Shown: piece after piece, positions 1 through 12,600 of the stretch | Position numbering within the stretch: the first letter of the stretch is position 1 | Layout of the letters: every line of letters starts with the position of its first letter | NCBI RefSeq assembly: GCF_027596085.1 | Contig: NC_072471.1 | Span: 14,696,434 to 14,760,433, forward strand | Source: Anoplopoma fimbria | Lineage: Eukaryota > Chordata > Actinopteri > Perciformes > Anoplopomatidae | DNA: 64,000 bases | Direction of reading: 5' to 3' | Made by a program: the position numbers and the translations under genes | The notes under the pieces: generated by a model | What the model was told of the DNA's origin: nothing | The model's input: the letters and a program-made list of their open reading frames with translations, nothing else | Databases searched by the model: none

Positions 1-480
1 TAATAATTAATGTGGCATCTCTATCCACCTGTGTTCATGTCTACACCTGGGCCCCTTGTAAATTCACCTTAAGTTGTTGCCAAGAAAATTCCAATAATGT
101 GTTGAAGAAATCAGAAAATGGACCAAAACTTAGAACTAAAACCTACGTTACTGTCCTGTGCACCGAAATCACTCCACAATACAGCTTGCTTACTTGGAGA
201 ATTGTGTATTGTTCTTTACCTTAACCCACTTCCTAACTTAGAACCCAAATATAATTTGAACTAAACAGTAGCCTACACACCCTTCACAACCCACTTCTAA
301 AGCGATTAGGGAACTAGAACTCGAGCCCATCATCGTGCTCTTTAGGGTAAGACAACATTTGGGTCAGTCTCTATAGTATTTTACAGGTAAACCAAACATT
401 TTACATAATTCATGACTTTGTTAAGAGAACAGAACAGAAAAGCCACCCAACCATTCATCTTAAAACCAAAGTACACTCAC
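1..480 (-). other. Intron 2 of the slc5a8-like gene (partial)
   Basis: This stretch follows the exon 2 donor of the minus-strand transporter gene. I see no further coding exon, RNA gene or recognisable repeat in it. Confidence 0.6.
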
Positions 481-1095
481 CTCATACGTGCTGGTGATGG
501 CCAGCCTGTAAAAGACTGGGAGAAAGATCTCAGATGTGACCACCATTGTCATCAAGTAGGAGAGACCATAAAATCCAATATTGGCTCCGTAGCGGTATAC
601 CTAGGGATAACATGCAGGAATATGTATGTTTTCTATGATTATTTAAGAAAACTAAAAGTTTATGTCCTATTCATGTGTCACTGTTTCTGCATTATGTTTT
701 TTATTCACTAGAAACATCAGAGAAACTGCACTGGAAACAAGAGATGCATCTCTAGACACTTTAAAAACTTTTTTTGCATTAAACTAAACATCTATCAGAC
801 TAAACCAGACATAAAATATCTTCTCAGGAGAGTTGGTTTTTGAATTTGTCTCTAGCTTTACCTCGGCTGGGTTGGACAGCACAGTGATGGCTGACATGAA
901 GCTGGCAGTAAGGGACAGGGAGACAGGCAGGGCCGTCAGTCTCCGGCCCCCCATTAGGAAGTCCCCCGAGCTTCCCTGTCCCCTGTCCAACCAGGCGAAG
1001 TAGACCCCGACGGCAGCGGAAACCAGGAGCATGAGAGCAAACACAGCATAGTCTGCTACAACAAAGGAGCCAGCGACCAGAGAGTCCCCTGACAT
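481..1095 (-). CDS. slc5a8: Sodium-coupled monocarboxylate transporter, 5' exons only (SLC5A8-like)
   Basis: The family moves monocarboxylates (lactate, short-chain fatty acids) with sodium across the apical plasma membrane. Exon 1 coding is 1095-862 (78 codons, start MSGDSLV, ending NPAE at a GTAAAG donor) and exon 2 is 600-481 (40 codons, starting VYRYGAN, ending TSTYE at a GTGAGT donor). Together they give the first 118 residues of a protein that is usually about 610 aa. Visible family marks are a first hydrophobic membrane segment (about residues 16-32), the FLMGGRR loop, the [10 protein letters not shown] stretch of helix 2 and FLPVFYR before TSTYE. The remaining exons lie beyond the left edge. 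SLC5A12 and SLC5A6 are related alternatives; SLC5A8 is preferred because the neighbours are utp20 and arl1, as in human 12q23. An upstream in-frame ATG exists at 1170, but MSGDS fits the family length better. Confidence 0.85.
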
Positions 1096-1267
1096 TTTGG
1101 TGGAAGTGTGCCCACAACTAGTAAAAAAACTTTTAAGAAAGTTGATCCAACTGTTCCATGTGCTTTGCACTGGAAAAACAGCTTCTCATACGGATGAATG
1201 GAAGTCCTGACGCATCACTTTCTCACTCAACACTGAACCGGGAGCAGGACCAAGGACCAAAGTCTTT

Positions 1268-2317
<1,050 letters not shown>

Positions 2318-2617
2318 GGCGGCTGTGGCGTAGTGGAGAGTAAGGTAGTTCTCCAATCAGAGGGTTGGTGGTTCGATACCCGGCTTCGGTAGTCGATGTG
2401 TCCTTGGGCAAGACACTTAACCCCAAGTTGCTCCCGAAGGCTTGCCATCGGTGTGGACTGGATGTTGCATGAATGTTAGTTAGAGTCTGATGGTGGCACC
2501 TTGCATGGTAGCCTGTCATCAGTGTGTGAATGGGTGAATGATATGTAATATACTACTGATTGTAAGTCGCTTTGGATAAAAGCGTCTGCTAAATGACTTT
2601 AATGTAATGTAATGTAA
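2318..2617 (+). mobile_element. tRNA-derived SINE with L2-clade tail
   Basis: The head has pol III promoter boxes: an A-box-like TGGCGTAGTGGAG near 2326 and a B-box GGTTCGATACC near 2370. A body with CCTTGGGCAAGACACTTAACC follows. The 3' end is the common teleost L2-type tail, with GTCGCTTTGGATAAAAGCG and CTGCTAAATGAC followed by short AATGT repeats. The tail is known as the reverse-transcriptase recognition hairpin of L2-clade LINEs. It inserted in the slc5a8/utp20 intergenic region. Confidence 0.85.
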
Positions 2618-2897
2618 AAGTTGGTGGACATTCATTTTAGTGCAAGTGAAAAGGTGATGTGTTAGTGGTTTCAACTTCTTTTATGATGGATGTATGATAG
2701 ACATCCTTCACTCAAAGATGATGCCTGCAATATAAAAAAAGACTTGAAACGATCAATTATTCTACATTATTGTTGTTTTAACTTGAGTTTTTCAAACGAA
2801 GCTGGGTGTAGGTGGGGAGGAAGCCTCTGACGAAGGCGGAAGTTAGTGCAGGATTTCTCTCTTGTCTCTCCGCTTTTCTTCAGCCACCACGTGGAGT

Positions 2898-2936
2898 AAA
2901 CATTTCCCACAATGCAATGTTTATCATGGCGGCGCC
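2898..2936 (+). promoter_or_regulatory. utp20 promoter motifs: ZNF143/THAP11-like site and YY1-like site
   Basis: CATTTCCCACAATGCAATG at 2901-2919 closely resembles the long ZNF143/THAP11 motif (ACTACAnnTCCCAnnATGC). The next bases, ATCATGGCGGCGCC at 2923-2936, contain the ATGGCGGC core of a YY1 site. Both motif types mark TATA-less housekeeping promoters. They lie about 130-165 bp upstream of the utp20 ATG, where a transcription start would be expected. The match was made by eye. Confidence 0.6.
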
Positions 2937-3063
2937 CTGGTGTCGGCGTGTGTGTAAACAGTCCTAGCCAAGAGAGGAAACAAGTTCTAGTTTTCATGAA
3001 TTGTTTAAATATTACGAAGACCTTTGGAATACAAATAATCACGGAGCAAGCGTCAAGGCAAAG

Positions 3064-6000
3064 ATGAAGATTAAATCCAAGTCTTCGTATCACAAATCTG
3101 AGAACACCTTTAGGGTGAGAGTCCAGAAACTTCATGTAGCATGATGCTAATAGAGGCGCAGGGGTATAGTGGAGATCAGACATAACTGTAGTAGTGTAAT
3201 AACAGTTTATTTAACTGATATTTTGTATGTAAGTTATGAAAAAAAGCACTGTTTTCACTCAGATAGTTATGGAAAAGATAGCATTTAACCTGAAACCCCT
3301 AACAGAGTCCCATTATTGAAGATCGGTTGTCTCCCAGCTCTTAAAGACATTTAACCATTCTGATGTGTTTTCTTTCAGTTTCTCACTTTTGCTGAAAGAC
3401 TTGCCAATGTCAACATTAATGTCATCCATCGTATTGACAGGACTGGATCTTATGCAGAGGTTTGTAAAGTCATTCTGGCAACATAATGGTTCTTTTTGCT
3501 AATAGAGTGAGATTCTCGCTGTTAATGCTGTTTGCATGTGATTGGTAATGACCTGTTTGCTCCTTACGCAGGAAGTAGAAACATACTTCTCTGAAGGACT
3601 GACAAAATGGAGAGACCTCGACTTGACAGAGCATTTCAGTATGTATAAAATATAACGCATACCACAGAATTTGCTATATTGTCACAAAGATGCTGTGTGT
3701 TTGTAGCCAATGTAAAATTAATCCATTTCCTCTACAGCTACATTTTCGAAAGAGGTTTCCAACCAGAGCCAGTCATTCAACATGCTGGTTTTCCATCAGA
3801 AGTCGATAGTGGCGAGTCTGAAAACACACCTGGCTGTCAAGAACAGTTTGGCCTACCAGCCGCTGTTGGAGTAAGTTGTCATGTGTTTAATGAAGGGAGT
3901 GGTTGTTGAATTACAAGGTGACGTACTAGCCGTGCCTCCCCTCTCTTTCCTCCTCCAGCCTGGTGGTGCAGCTGGCCAGAGACCTGCAGACTGACTTCTA
4001 CCCCCACTTCCCCGACTTCTTCCTTCTGATCACCTCACTGCTGGAAACCAAGGATACCGAGGTCCTGGAGTGGGCTTTCACCTGTCTCTCCTACCTCTAC
4101 AAGTACCTGTGGAGGCTCATGGTGAAGGACATGACCAACATCTACAGGTGAGAGGATAAGATCAAGTTAGACTCTGTGAATGCTTATCAGGTGTATCTTT
4201 CTTCCAATGTGGTTGATTTTTTTTCTTTTTTCCCCCTTTGTAGCACTGACCTATTGTTTCTTTTGACCCCACAGCTTATACAGCACATTGTTGGAGCACA
4301 AGAAAGAGCACATTCGCAAGTTTGCAGCAGAGAGCTTCTCTTTTTTGATGAGAAAGGTGAGTTATTTGCGTGTGAGCAGATGTCAAACAGGAACTCGTAC
4401 CTTCCTTTCTTGTGCCCTAAAGTGCCATTTTTGTTTTTCAATGGCATCTCTGTGTGTCACACAGGTCCCAGATCTCGATGCCCTGCTGTGTCACGTGTTC
4501 TCAGACCTGCAGCAGCACCCCGACAAGGCTGAGGGAGCTGGTCAGCTGCTGTTCGAAATGTGCAAAGGAGTCCGAAACATGTTCCACTCCTGCGCTGCAA
4601 ATGTGAGTTTAATTTCCAAGGAGTGGGCGACGTAGGGGGGGGGCATTTAAAAGTTATTTTCTGCAAAGAAATTTAAAACCTTGTCGTTTGAAATGTCACT
4701 GAATTGTGGACTGAACAAAGCTGTGTAATAACAGACACAGTTATCCTGAACGTTCTGTTTCTCTCAAACTATCTCGCCAGGCTCTCCCTGTAGCTTTGCG
4801 TAAGCTCGGACCCTCCACCAACCCAGGAGTCTCTCTGCCCTGGGACACCGTTAAGGAGGCACTGGATCACATGGCCCAGGCAGCGGCCAATCATGTTGAG
4901 AGAGAACACTTCCTGGTTTTGTGGGAGTCCTTACAGGTGGGCGAGATGTCCGAATAATCATCTGTGACAGTCCTTTCTTCGCCTTCCAAGGATTGTATTT
5001 GTTGTTTTCCCTGCCTTGTGTCTGATGGTGGTGTGTCCCCATGTACAGATCAGTGTGGTGGAGGTCCTGGGGGTTGTAGAGGCAAAAGGAGAAGAGGCGG
5101 AGCAGGCAACAGAGCAGCTGGAGAGGCTGCTTTTCATTTTCCACACCCTGGTGTCCCACAAGGACGGAGCCAAGATCACCAAGCCACAGGCTGTATGCCA
5201 GGTAACCGGAGAACACAACTTTATGAGATTTTGTTTTAAGCACAATTAGTCAACAAGAACTGTCATTCCCCTGAAAGTCAATAATTTTCTTTTTGTTGTC
5301 ATTTTTTTCATCATCTTTCCTACAGACGGTGTTGAGCCTGATTCAGAGCTCGTCTCTGTCGGCTTCTTGTTACCGTCTGCTCCTCCAGATCACCTCCTCC
5401 CTGCTCCTCGGGGAGAATATCTCCCTGCCCAAGGCACTCATCCAGGAGATGGTTCAAAAGGTGTGTGTTTGTGCTAAAAAGTAAAAAAGATTGCATCTGT
5501 ATGTTGTGCAGATTGTCGTAAAGTAAATTTATGTACGACGAAAAGAAAAGTTGGTGTGTTCCCATGTGCCTCTCTGACTCTCTCTCTTCTTCACAAGGTG
5601 TTTGGCAGCACAATGGGGGAAGATCTGATACTGGAGTTCACCAAGGAGATGTTCACCATGAAACAGTTTGAACAGGTGAGTCGTCACTAGAGTGATATAT
5701 CTACTATTTTCCTCTGTTTTTGGTTCTTTTTCCCTCTACGACTCCCTGACATTTACTTTTCTCTCACCTTCCTCTCATCCAGCTCTTCCTCCCAAGCCTG
5801 TTGCGTTTCTCAACTGGGTTGTTTGGCTGCGGCGATCCCGTGTCCCGCCACTGTGGCCTAGACGCGCTGGTCAGTCTGATCCTCTCCAAGGCTCCGCCCC
5901 CACAGACGGCTCCATGGCCTTTGAAACCTACCCACTGCTGTTCACCGGACAGACCACAGGGTGAGATACTACACTATACATCAAAGATTTTATTTTCATA

Positions 6001-6655
6001 AAGTTAATATTAAAAACATCCGCTTGTGTGTTTGTAGTTGTATTATTTTCCATAAACATGTTTTTCAGAGTGTTCAGCACTAAGGAGGACGGCCAGGCCA
6101 GCAGTTCAACATCAGAGCAGCTGGCGGTGCCAGAGCTGGTGCTGTCACTGATCCAACTTCCTGAGGAGCAGAACCAGTCCATCACTGACCTGTCATTGCC
6201 TTGGGGCGCCCTGGTGCTTCTGCCACACCTCAGGTAACACACACACACATACACTATGATTTTGATATGGAAAGACAGAGAAAAAAAACTAATATTGCAG
6301 CATGAGCCTTGACCGTTACTGTGAAAAGATTACACCTGCTTCCTCACTTCTATCCTCACACACCATCTGCCTGCATGCATGCATTGCTGAAATGTCTGAC
6401 TGATGAATTCTATTTAATATACTGATAGTGTAAATCGCTTTTTCCCTTTTTTCAGGCCCATTGCTCCAGCTAGTGTTGTTCCCGCTGTGACTGCTTTCTT
6501 AAACCACCTTCTGTGTGAGATTGAGGCAGAGGAACTTGGAAAAGGTTTGTGATTTCTTATTCTCTTTTTAATGTTCACACTGTATGAAAAGTGTGAGAAG
6601 CTTGAATAGCAAAATGTTCATAGCAACTGAAACAGTTGTGATTTATTAGGGTTGA

Positions 6656-6687
<32 letters not shown>

Positions 6688-9600
6688 ATATGTATGTATA
6701 TATGTGACCCTTAACCTGAGCTTTTGACAATTGATTAATCTAACTATTTAGTTAAAAGTAAGTTAATTGTAATGACTGAATGATGGTTCTTAATCGATAA
6801 TAAAATTAATCCTTTGCAGCTCCCTAATTTACAATTTAAAAAAAACTGCCAAAATAATGTCACTTATTATTCAAATGGACAATCGAGCCAGTGAACACCC
6901 GTTGTGGTTCTTTTATTCGTGGTTATCACAAACATCAAGCAAAGAGTTTTGAAAACTTTAAGCACCATTTAAAAAAACAAAACAACAACATTTATTTAAG
7001 TTGTCTAATGATCTATGATCATCAACAGCGTTTAGAAGGAGGAAGGTCTTAATTCCCACAAAGAAGTCCTCTTAAATCTGTTTAAAAATAGAAAGAAAAA
7101 TTTGAATCCTGTGTTAAGTTTTTCTGTTCTGGAGACTGACTTGAAGCCCTTCTGTCCTATCACGACTTCTCCACCCTCCAGCTGGTCTGTTTGTAGCCAG
7201 ACAGGCCCTGAGCTGCCTCCTCACTCTGGACGGCTCTGCCCAGCTTCTCTCACTGGTCACCGTGGACAAGGTCAACTCAATCCTACAGTAAGTACCGCGT
7301 ATGTGTGTTTTAATATTTCACGTGTCAATTCATCAACAAATTGGTAACAACTGAATAAAAATAGAGAGAGCTACAAGTAACTAATATAAAAACACATCGC
7401 TCACTTCTTATGGAAAAGAGTATTTTTGTTGCTGACTGTAAGGAAGAGTCTCCCTTTATCAAATAGGAAACATCATTTTAACTCAGAACCTTTGCTGTTA
7501 CAGGAAGTTTCCCACGGACATGTCTGCCCTGCTGCTGGGAGACCTGTACTACACTCGCCTGTCACTCAGCGGCGTTTCAGAGCACCTATCCCACAGTGCA
7601 CTGCTGGAGCTCCACCAGATGCTGCACGCCAACCTCTCCTCCAACATCTCCAAGGTAGGTCTGCAGTCACAGCAGCAGGAACCTGAAGAACGCATTTGTC
7701 ATTAAAGCTGCATTTGTGCCTGTAAACTGTCAGAGAATATCCATGGAATAATATGATTATATTGATATATTTACCACCATTTCTAACCACTGAATTCTTT
7801 TCTCCCTCAGATTCGCCTGCTGACTCTGAGGATTCTCTCTCAGTTTGAGGCGGAGCTCCCTCCCCAGACCGAGGTACCACTTTCAGTCCAGATTGTCATG
7901 AAACTCAAATTTAAATTCTTATTTGTAAATAGACTTGTACTTGCATTTGTCTTTCTAGTCTTCCGACAACTCAAAGTACTTTAACACTACATGTCGTTGA
8001 CCCATTCACACCCATTCATACACTAATGGGAGTGGCTACAATGCAAGGTTACACCTGCCCATCAGAACTAACTAATCAATCCCACCCAATCACACACCGA
8101 TGGCACAGTGGGAGCAATTTGTGGTTAAGTGTCTTGGCCAAGGACACATAGGAGCCAGGGATCAACCCGCTCTGAGCCACTGTTGCCCCAAATTTAGAAA
8201 AACAATTAGCTCAAGTACTTACCTGTGTGAGTGTCTGCCCCTCTGTGCAGGGTGAGGAGACCGTGGAGGTGCAGCCGGTGTTCGCCGTGTGCCTGCAGGC
8301 TGAGCTGGTGCCGGCTTCAGTGCAGGACTACAGAGACAAGCTGCTTCACCTGCGGAAGTTGAGACACGACCTGGTGCAGCGCAGTCTTCCTCAGGGGCCA
8401 CCCGGCACCTTCCAGCAGGTACAGATGACCCTCTCCTGTTGCTTCTTATTCTTTTTATTAGTTGGAAAATAGCAACACCATTGAATTCAGAATTTATTCT
8501 GGTGACATGAATTCTATATGCGAATCTAAGAGATGCTCATTTTCTTTCAGGTGCCTCTGCGTTACCTTATTGCAATGCTGTTCGTCAACTTCAGACCCCT
8601 GTGGGACCCAGTCATTGAACTTCTTGTGTGAGTATAGTAGATTCTGAAATAAAACACTTTTGGTTTGATTAATTTAGTCATTTATTTTTTGTCAGTTGTG
8701 GACTTTTTATACATGGAGAACTTTTCAAAACATGTACAGTGCCATGGATTTTTCGCATTTTACTGCCCTTTTGAACACATTGATTTTTAACTGAGGAATG
8801 CTAACAATTCTAACAGGCCTTACTGGTAAAACATGCCTGAATATATGTTAATATATTTGGCTTAATTTATTGAGCATTAATAAGTCTCATTCCTCCTCAC
8901 AGGAGCCATGCCAGAGGGATGGACAGCAAGGACTTCTGGAGGGTCTACCATGAACTTCTGGAAATGGTGGCAGGTCTGGCTGGTAAGGATGCCCTCTATG
9001 TCTTCTTCATACGGTCATGAGTATAATCTTTGTTCAATGTCAGCTCTAACATGTTGGGACCCCACAGTGTTATTGTGTTTTGAACTGCAAGGGGAAATTC
9101 CCTAAGGTCATGAGACAAAAAAAGTAAATCTTTCTCTCTGCATGTCACAGAAAAAGAATTGCAGGAGAACGAAGAGGATGATGAAGAGGATTATTCAGGA
9201 CTTGAGGGAGAGCCAGGCTGTGATGTCATTGAAAGCGGGGACATGGGGGTGCTGTTCCTGGAGCAGCTGAAGTCGACCTCCAACCCCAACGAGAGGACGG
9301 ACTTCCCCAACTTCCGCAGCCTGCTGTGGCGCTGCATGACCAATTTCCCCGACAGAGTGGAACCACGCAGCCGGGAGCTGAGCCTCTGCTGCTCAGGTTC
9401 ATCAGGTTAGTGTTCGCTTTATTGTGTATTTAGGAAATAATTTTCCAAAATGTTGTAACAGGTAGATCTGTGACATCCGTGGGTCCAAGTATCTAGCCCT
9501 AATGTTTTTTTCTTTTGTTGACAGGAATGAGTTTTACCCGGCCGACCTGCTGGTGGCCCCCACTCAGGACTTGAGGAAGGTGAATGACGCTGCCCTAGAG

Positions 9601-12600
9601 GAGTCTGGGATGGCTGTGGAGGAAGACGAGGAGAGAGAGGATGATGAGCAGGAGGCAGAGGAAGGAGGCAGACAACAGAGGAAGGCTCTTCCTAAGAGAG
9701 CTGCTGCCAAGTAAGACATCATGATCACGCTGAATGTTGTTTCAACCTGCTTTGTGATAGTCATCCTTAACTATTGCACAACTAAAGAACAACCATGAAG
9801 CCAGGTGTCCTGTTTCTATTAGGGATATATTATTATATTCTATCATTATCATAAGTATGTGAACATCATAAGGGCTTATTCGTTGTTTCTTTATAACCAG
9901 AACACTGGTGCTGTTGTTATATAGTTTGTAAGTTTAATTGAAGCCTGTGTGGGTCTTTTTATTTTTTTCAGACAGCTGATTGTCCATCTGAAGGTTTTCG
10001 CCAAATTCAACAACCCTCGCTCTCTCTACATGGAGAGCAGCCTCAGTGAGCTGTATAACCAGGTAACCCAACATTGAAGCTGCTTGATACTGGGACCTAA
10101 ATATCACAGTTTTGCTATAAATATGATCTTTGGGGCCGCCTGACCTTTTGTGTTTTAATATATTATGGTTGAGTGTAAAGGACATCGAACATGAATGATA
10201 TGTTTTTCTCTGTGTTTCAGTTGCTCTGCCATCAGGACCAGCAGATCCAGCGAGTGGCACTGGAATGTGTTCTCACATACAAAGACTCCAACATAGTACC
10301 ATACAAGTAAGAAAACTACCGTAACCGCCTGAGACATGGACAGGAAAGCAAATATACAGTAATACGTCTCTCGGAGCAACAATCTCCCTTTCTTTCTTTT
10401 CCTCAATGAGGTCATTGTGAGCGTCTTCGATAGGAATCAGAGCTCTCATCCTCCACCCTCTATGGTTACAGGTGGAGGAATGTTAACTTCCAGCTCAGTG
10501 CTGACTCTGCCTAACATCATGCCCTCTATTGTCTCTTATCATGCTATCAGTTTACTGAACCTTCAGCAGGCCTACCTGCAGACAGATGTGTATTTCAGAG
10601 GTTTAGCGTTACACATGATTGTGTGTGACTCGTTGTTCAGGATGACAGACGTGAATAGACCCTGTCATTCCGATTTTTTTTTTGTATGCTGTTCGTAATC
10701 CATATCTTATTAAGTAGTTATTAAATACACATAGTGTTGTTATGAGGGTACATTATGGGCAATTGGGAGTTTATTTATCCCAAGAGTGTCTATCTTTCAA
10801 ATAGGTCTTTGTTCAAGGCATTGAAGAGATAAGATAAGATAAGATAATCCTTTATTAGTCCCGCAGCGGGGAAATTTGCAGGCTTACAACAGCGTAGAGT
10901 AAAGTGCACACAAGAGACATAGTAGAAGAAGACAAGCTAAAAATAAAATAAATAAATAAAATAAAACAAGTATTAAATAAATAAAAAAAACAGTAGAAAA
11001 AACAACAATAACTGAAATATTATATTTACAGACAGAGAAAAAAAACAACAACTATTTTTAACTTTTTAACTATTATTGCACAGTGTAATGTGTAATGTAT
11101 TGCACAGGTTTTTATTGGCATGTTATTATTGTCATGTGAACCACTACAAGCTGCACGGGTAATGTCTTTTGACCTTTATTTTTCTGTGTGTGTGTGTACA
11201 GGGAGAATCTTGAGAGGCTACTGGATGACAAACACTTCAAAGAGGAGATTGTCCATTTCAACATTTCTGAGGAGACAGGAGTGGTTGATGCTTCACACAG
11301 AGCCAGACTCATCCCTTTGCTCATGAGGTACGTGTGTGGATGTGGATGTGGGTGTGAGTGAGTTTGTGTGTTGTGTGTGTGTGTGGGGGGGGGGGGGGCA
11401 AGGTATGTTTTTCCATTTGTTCGTTTTTGGCTTCCGTAAAGGAATAATTCTGCAAATTGGGGGGAATATTAACACTCTTGTATCTGTTCAGTTAGCTTAG
11501 CATAAAAAACTGGAAACAGCTAGCCCTTAGCCCTTTTCAGCACCTCTAAATAACGAACATTAAAACTCCTTTGTTAAATCTCTACAAAGACCAAAGTATA
11601 AAAATGTACTGAAAAACAATGGAATTTTGGTTTGTAATTACTTTACCCTCAAAAAGGTACTAAAAACAATAGGATAATGTACCATATCTTTGTTAGAAGT
11701 AACCGACACTTTGATCTGATGTCTCAGTCACCAGCCCTGTGTTTGTCGTTTATGACACAGGATCCTGTTCGGCCGTCTGCGCAGTAAAGCAGGCAGTAAG
11801 TTTCAGGGGAAGGCGAGCGCATCCACCCGGTCCTCCATTATCCTGCGTTTCCTGGCAGGTTGCCAACCTGAGGAGCTGGGAATCTTCATCAACCTGCTGC
11901 TGGAGCCCGTCTGCCATCACAGTCAGGGTAGGACATGTCTTTGGTAGAAAATAAAAGATTTTCTCTGTCATAAAGCGTATTTTTTTTTTTATCTTTTACC
12001 ACAGACAAAAACACCTTGTACTATATTGATTGTAAAAGACAACACTGCAGTGTGTGCCGTACATTTGGGATATTGGAGTCATCATAACGTGCAGCAACAC
12101 TTTTAACAAAAACTATTGACATGGACCTGATAAATCATCCAGTTTGCATCCAAAGGTTTTACTGTTTGAATATGATGAGTATGATTCCAGATTCAACATA
12201 TTTAAAATAAACTGTTTTCAGTGTCTAATGTTGCGAATGGGCAAACTCTATCTTTTGCCTGATATGATAATATGTCTGAATAAAAACATTTAAGGGAAAC
12301 TTCTATATTAGTTCAGTCCTATTGCATTAAATACAGTTTTTGATTCAAAAAGCATTGTAACAACTTATGGCGTGTTTAGAAAATCATATAGTTAAACCTG
12401 TATACATTTTTAACACAGATTGATGTCTCTCTGAGCCTCACACTTGTTCCTTCAGCAGGATGTTACATTTTTTTTTATTTTTGATAAGTTTGCCAAAGAA
12501 AATGAAGAAACTTTTCACTTTGTCATTATGGGTTATGAGATCTAGGTTGATCCATTTAAAATCACACATAGTCAATCTTTTTGCCCTCAGGTTCCTGCCT

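Noticed and set aside
2318..2617. A genuine tRNA gene
   Set aside because: Only A- and B-box-like promoter words are present and no complete cloverleaf or anticodon arm could be drawn; the L2 tail identifies a SINE.
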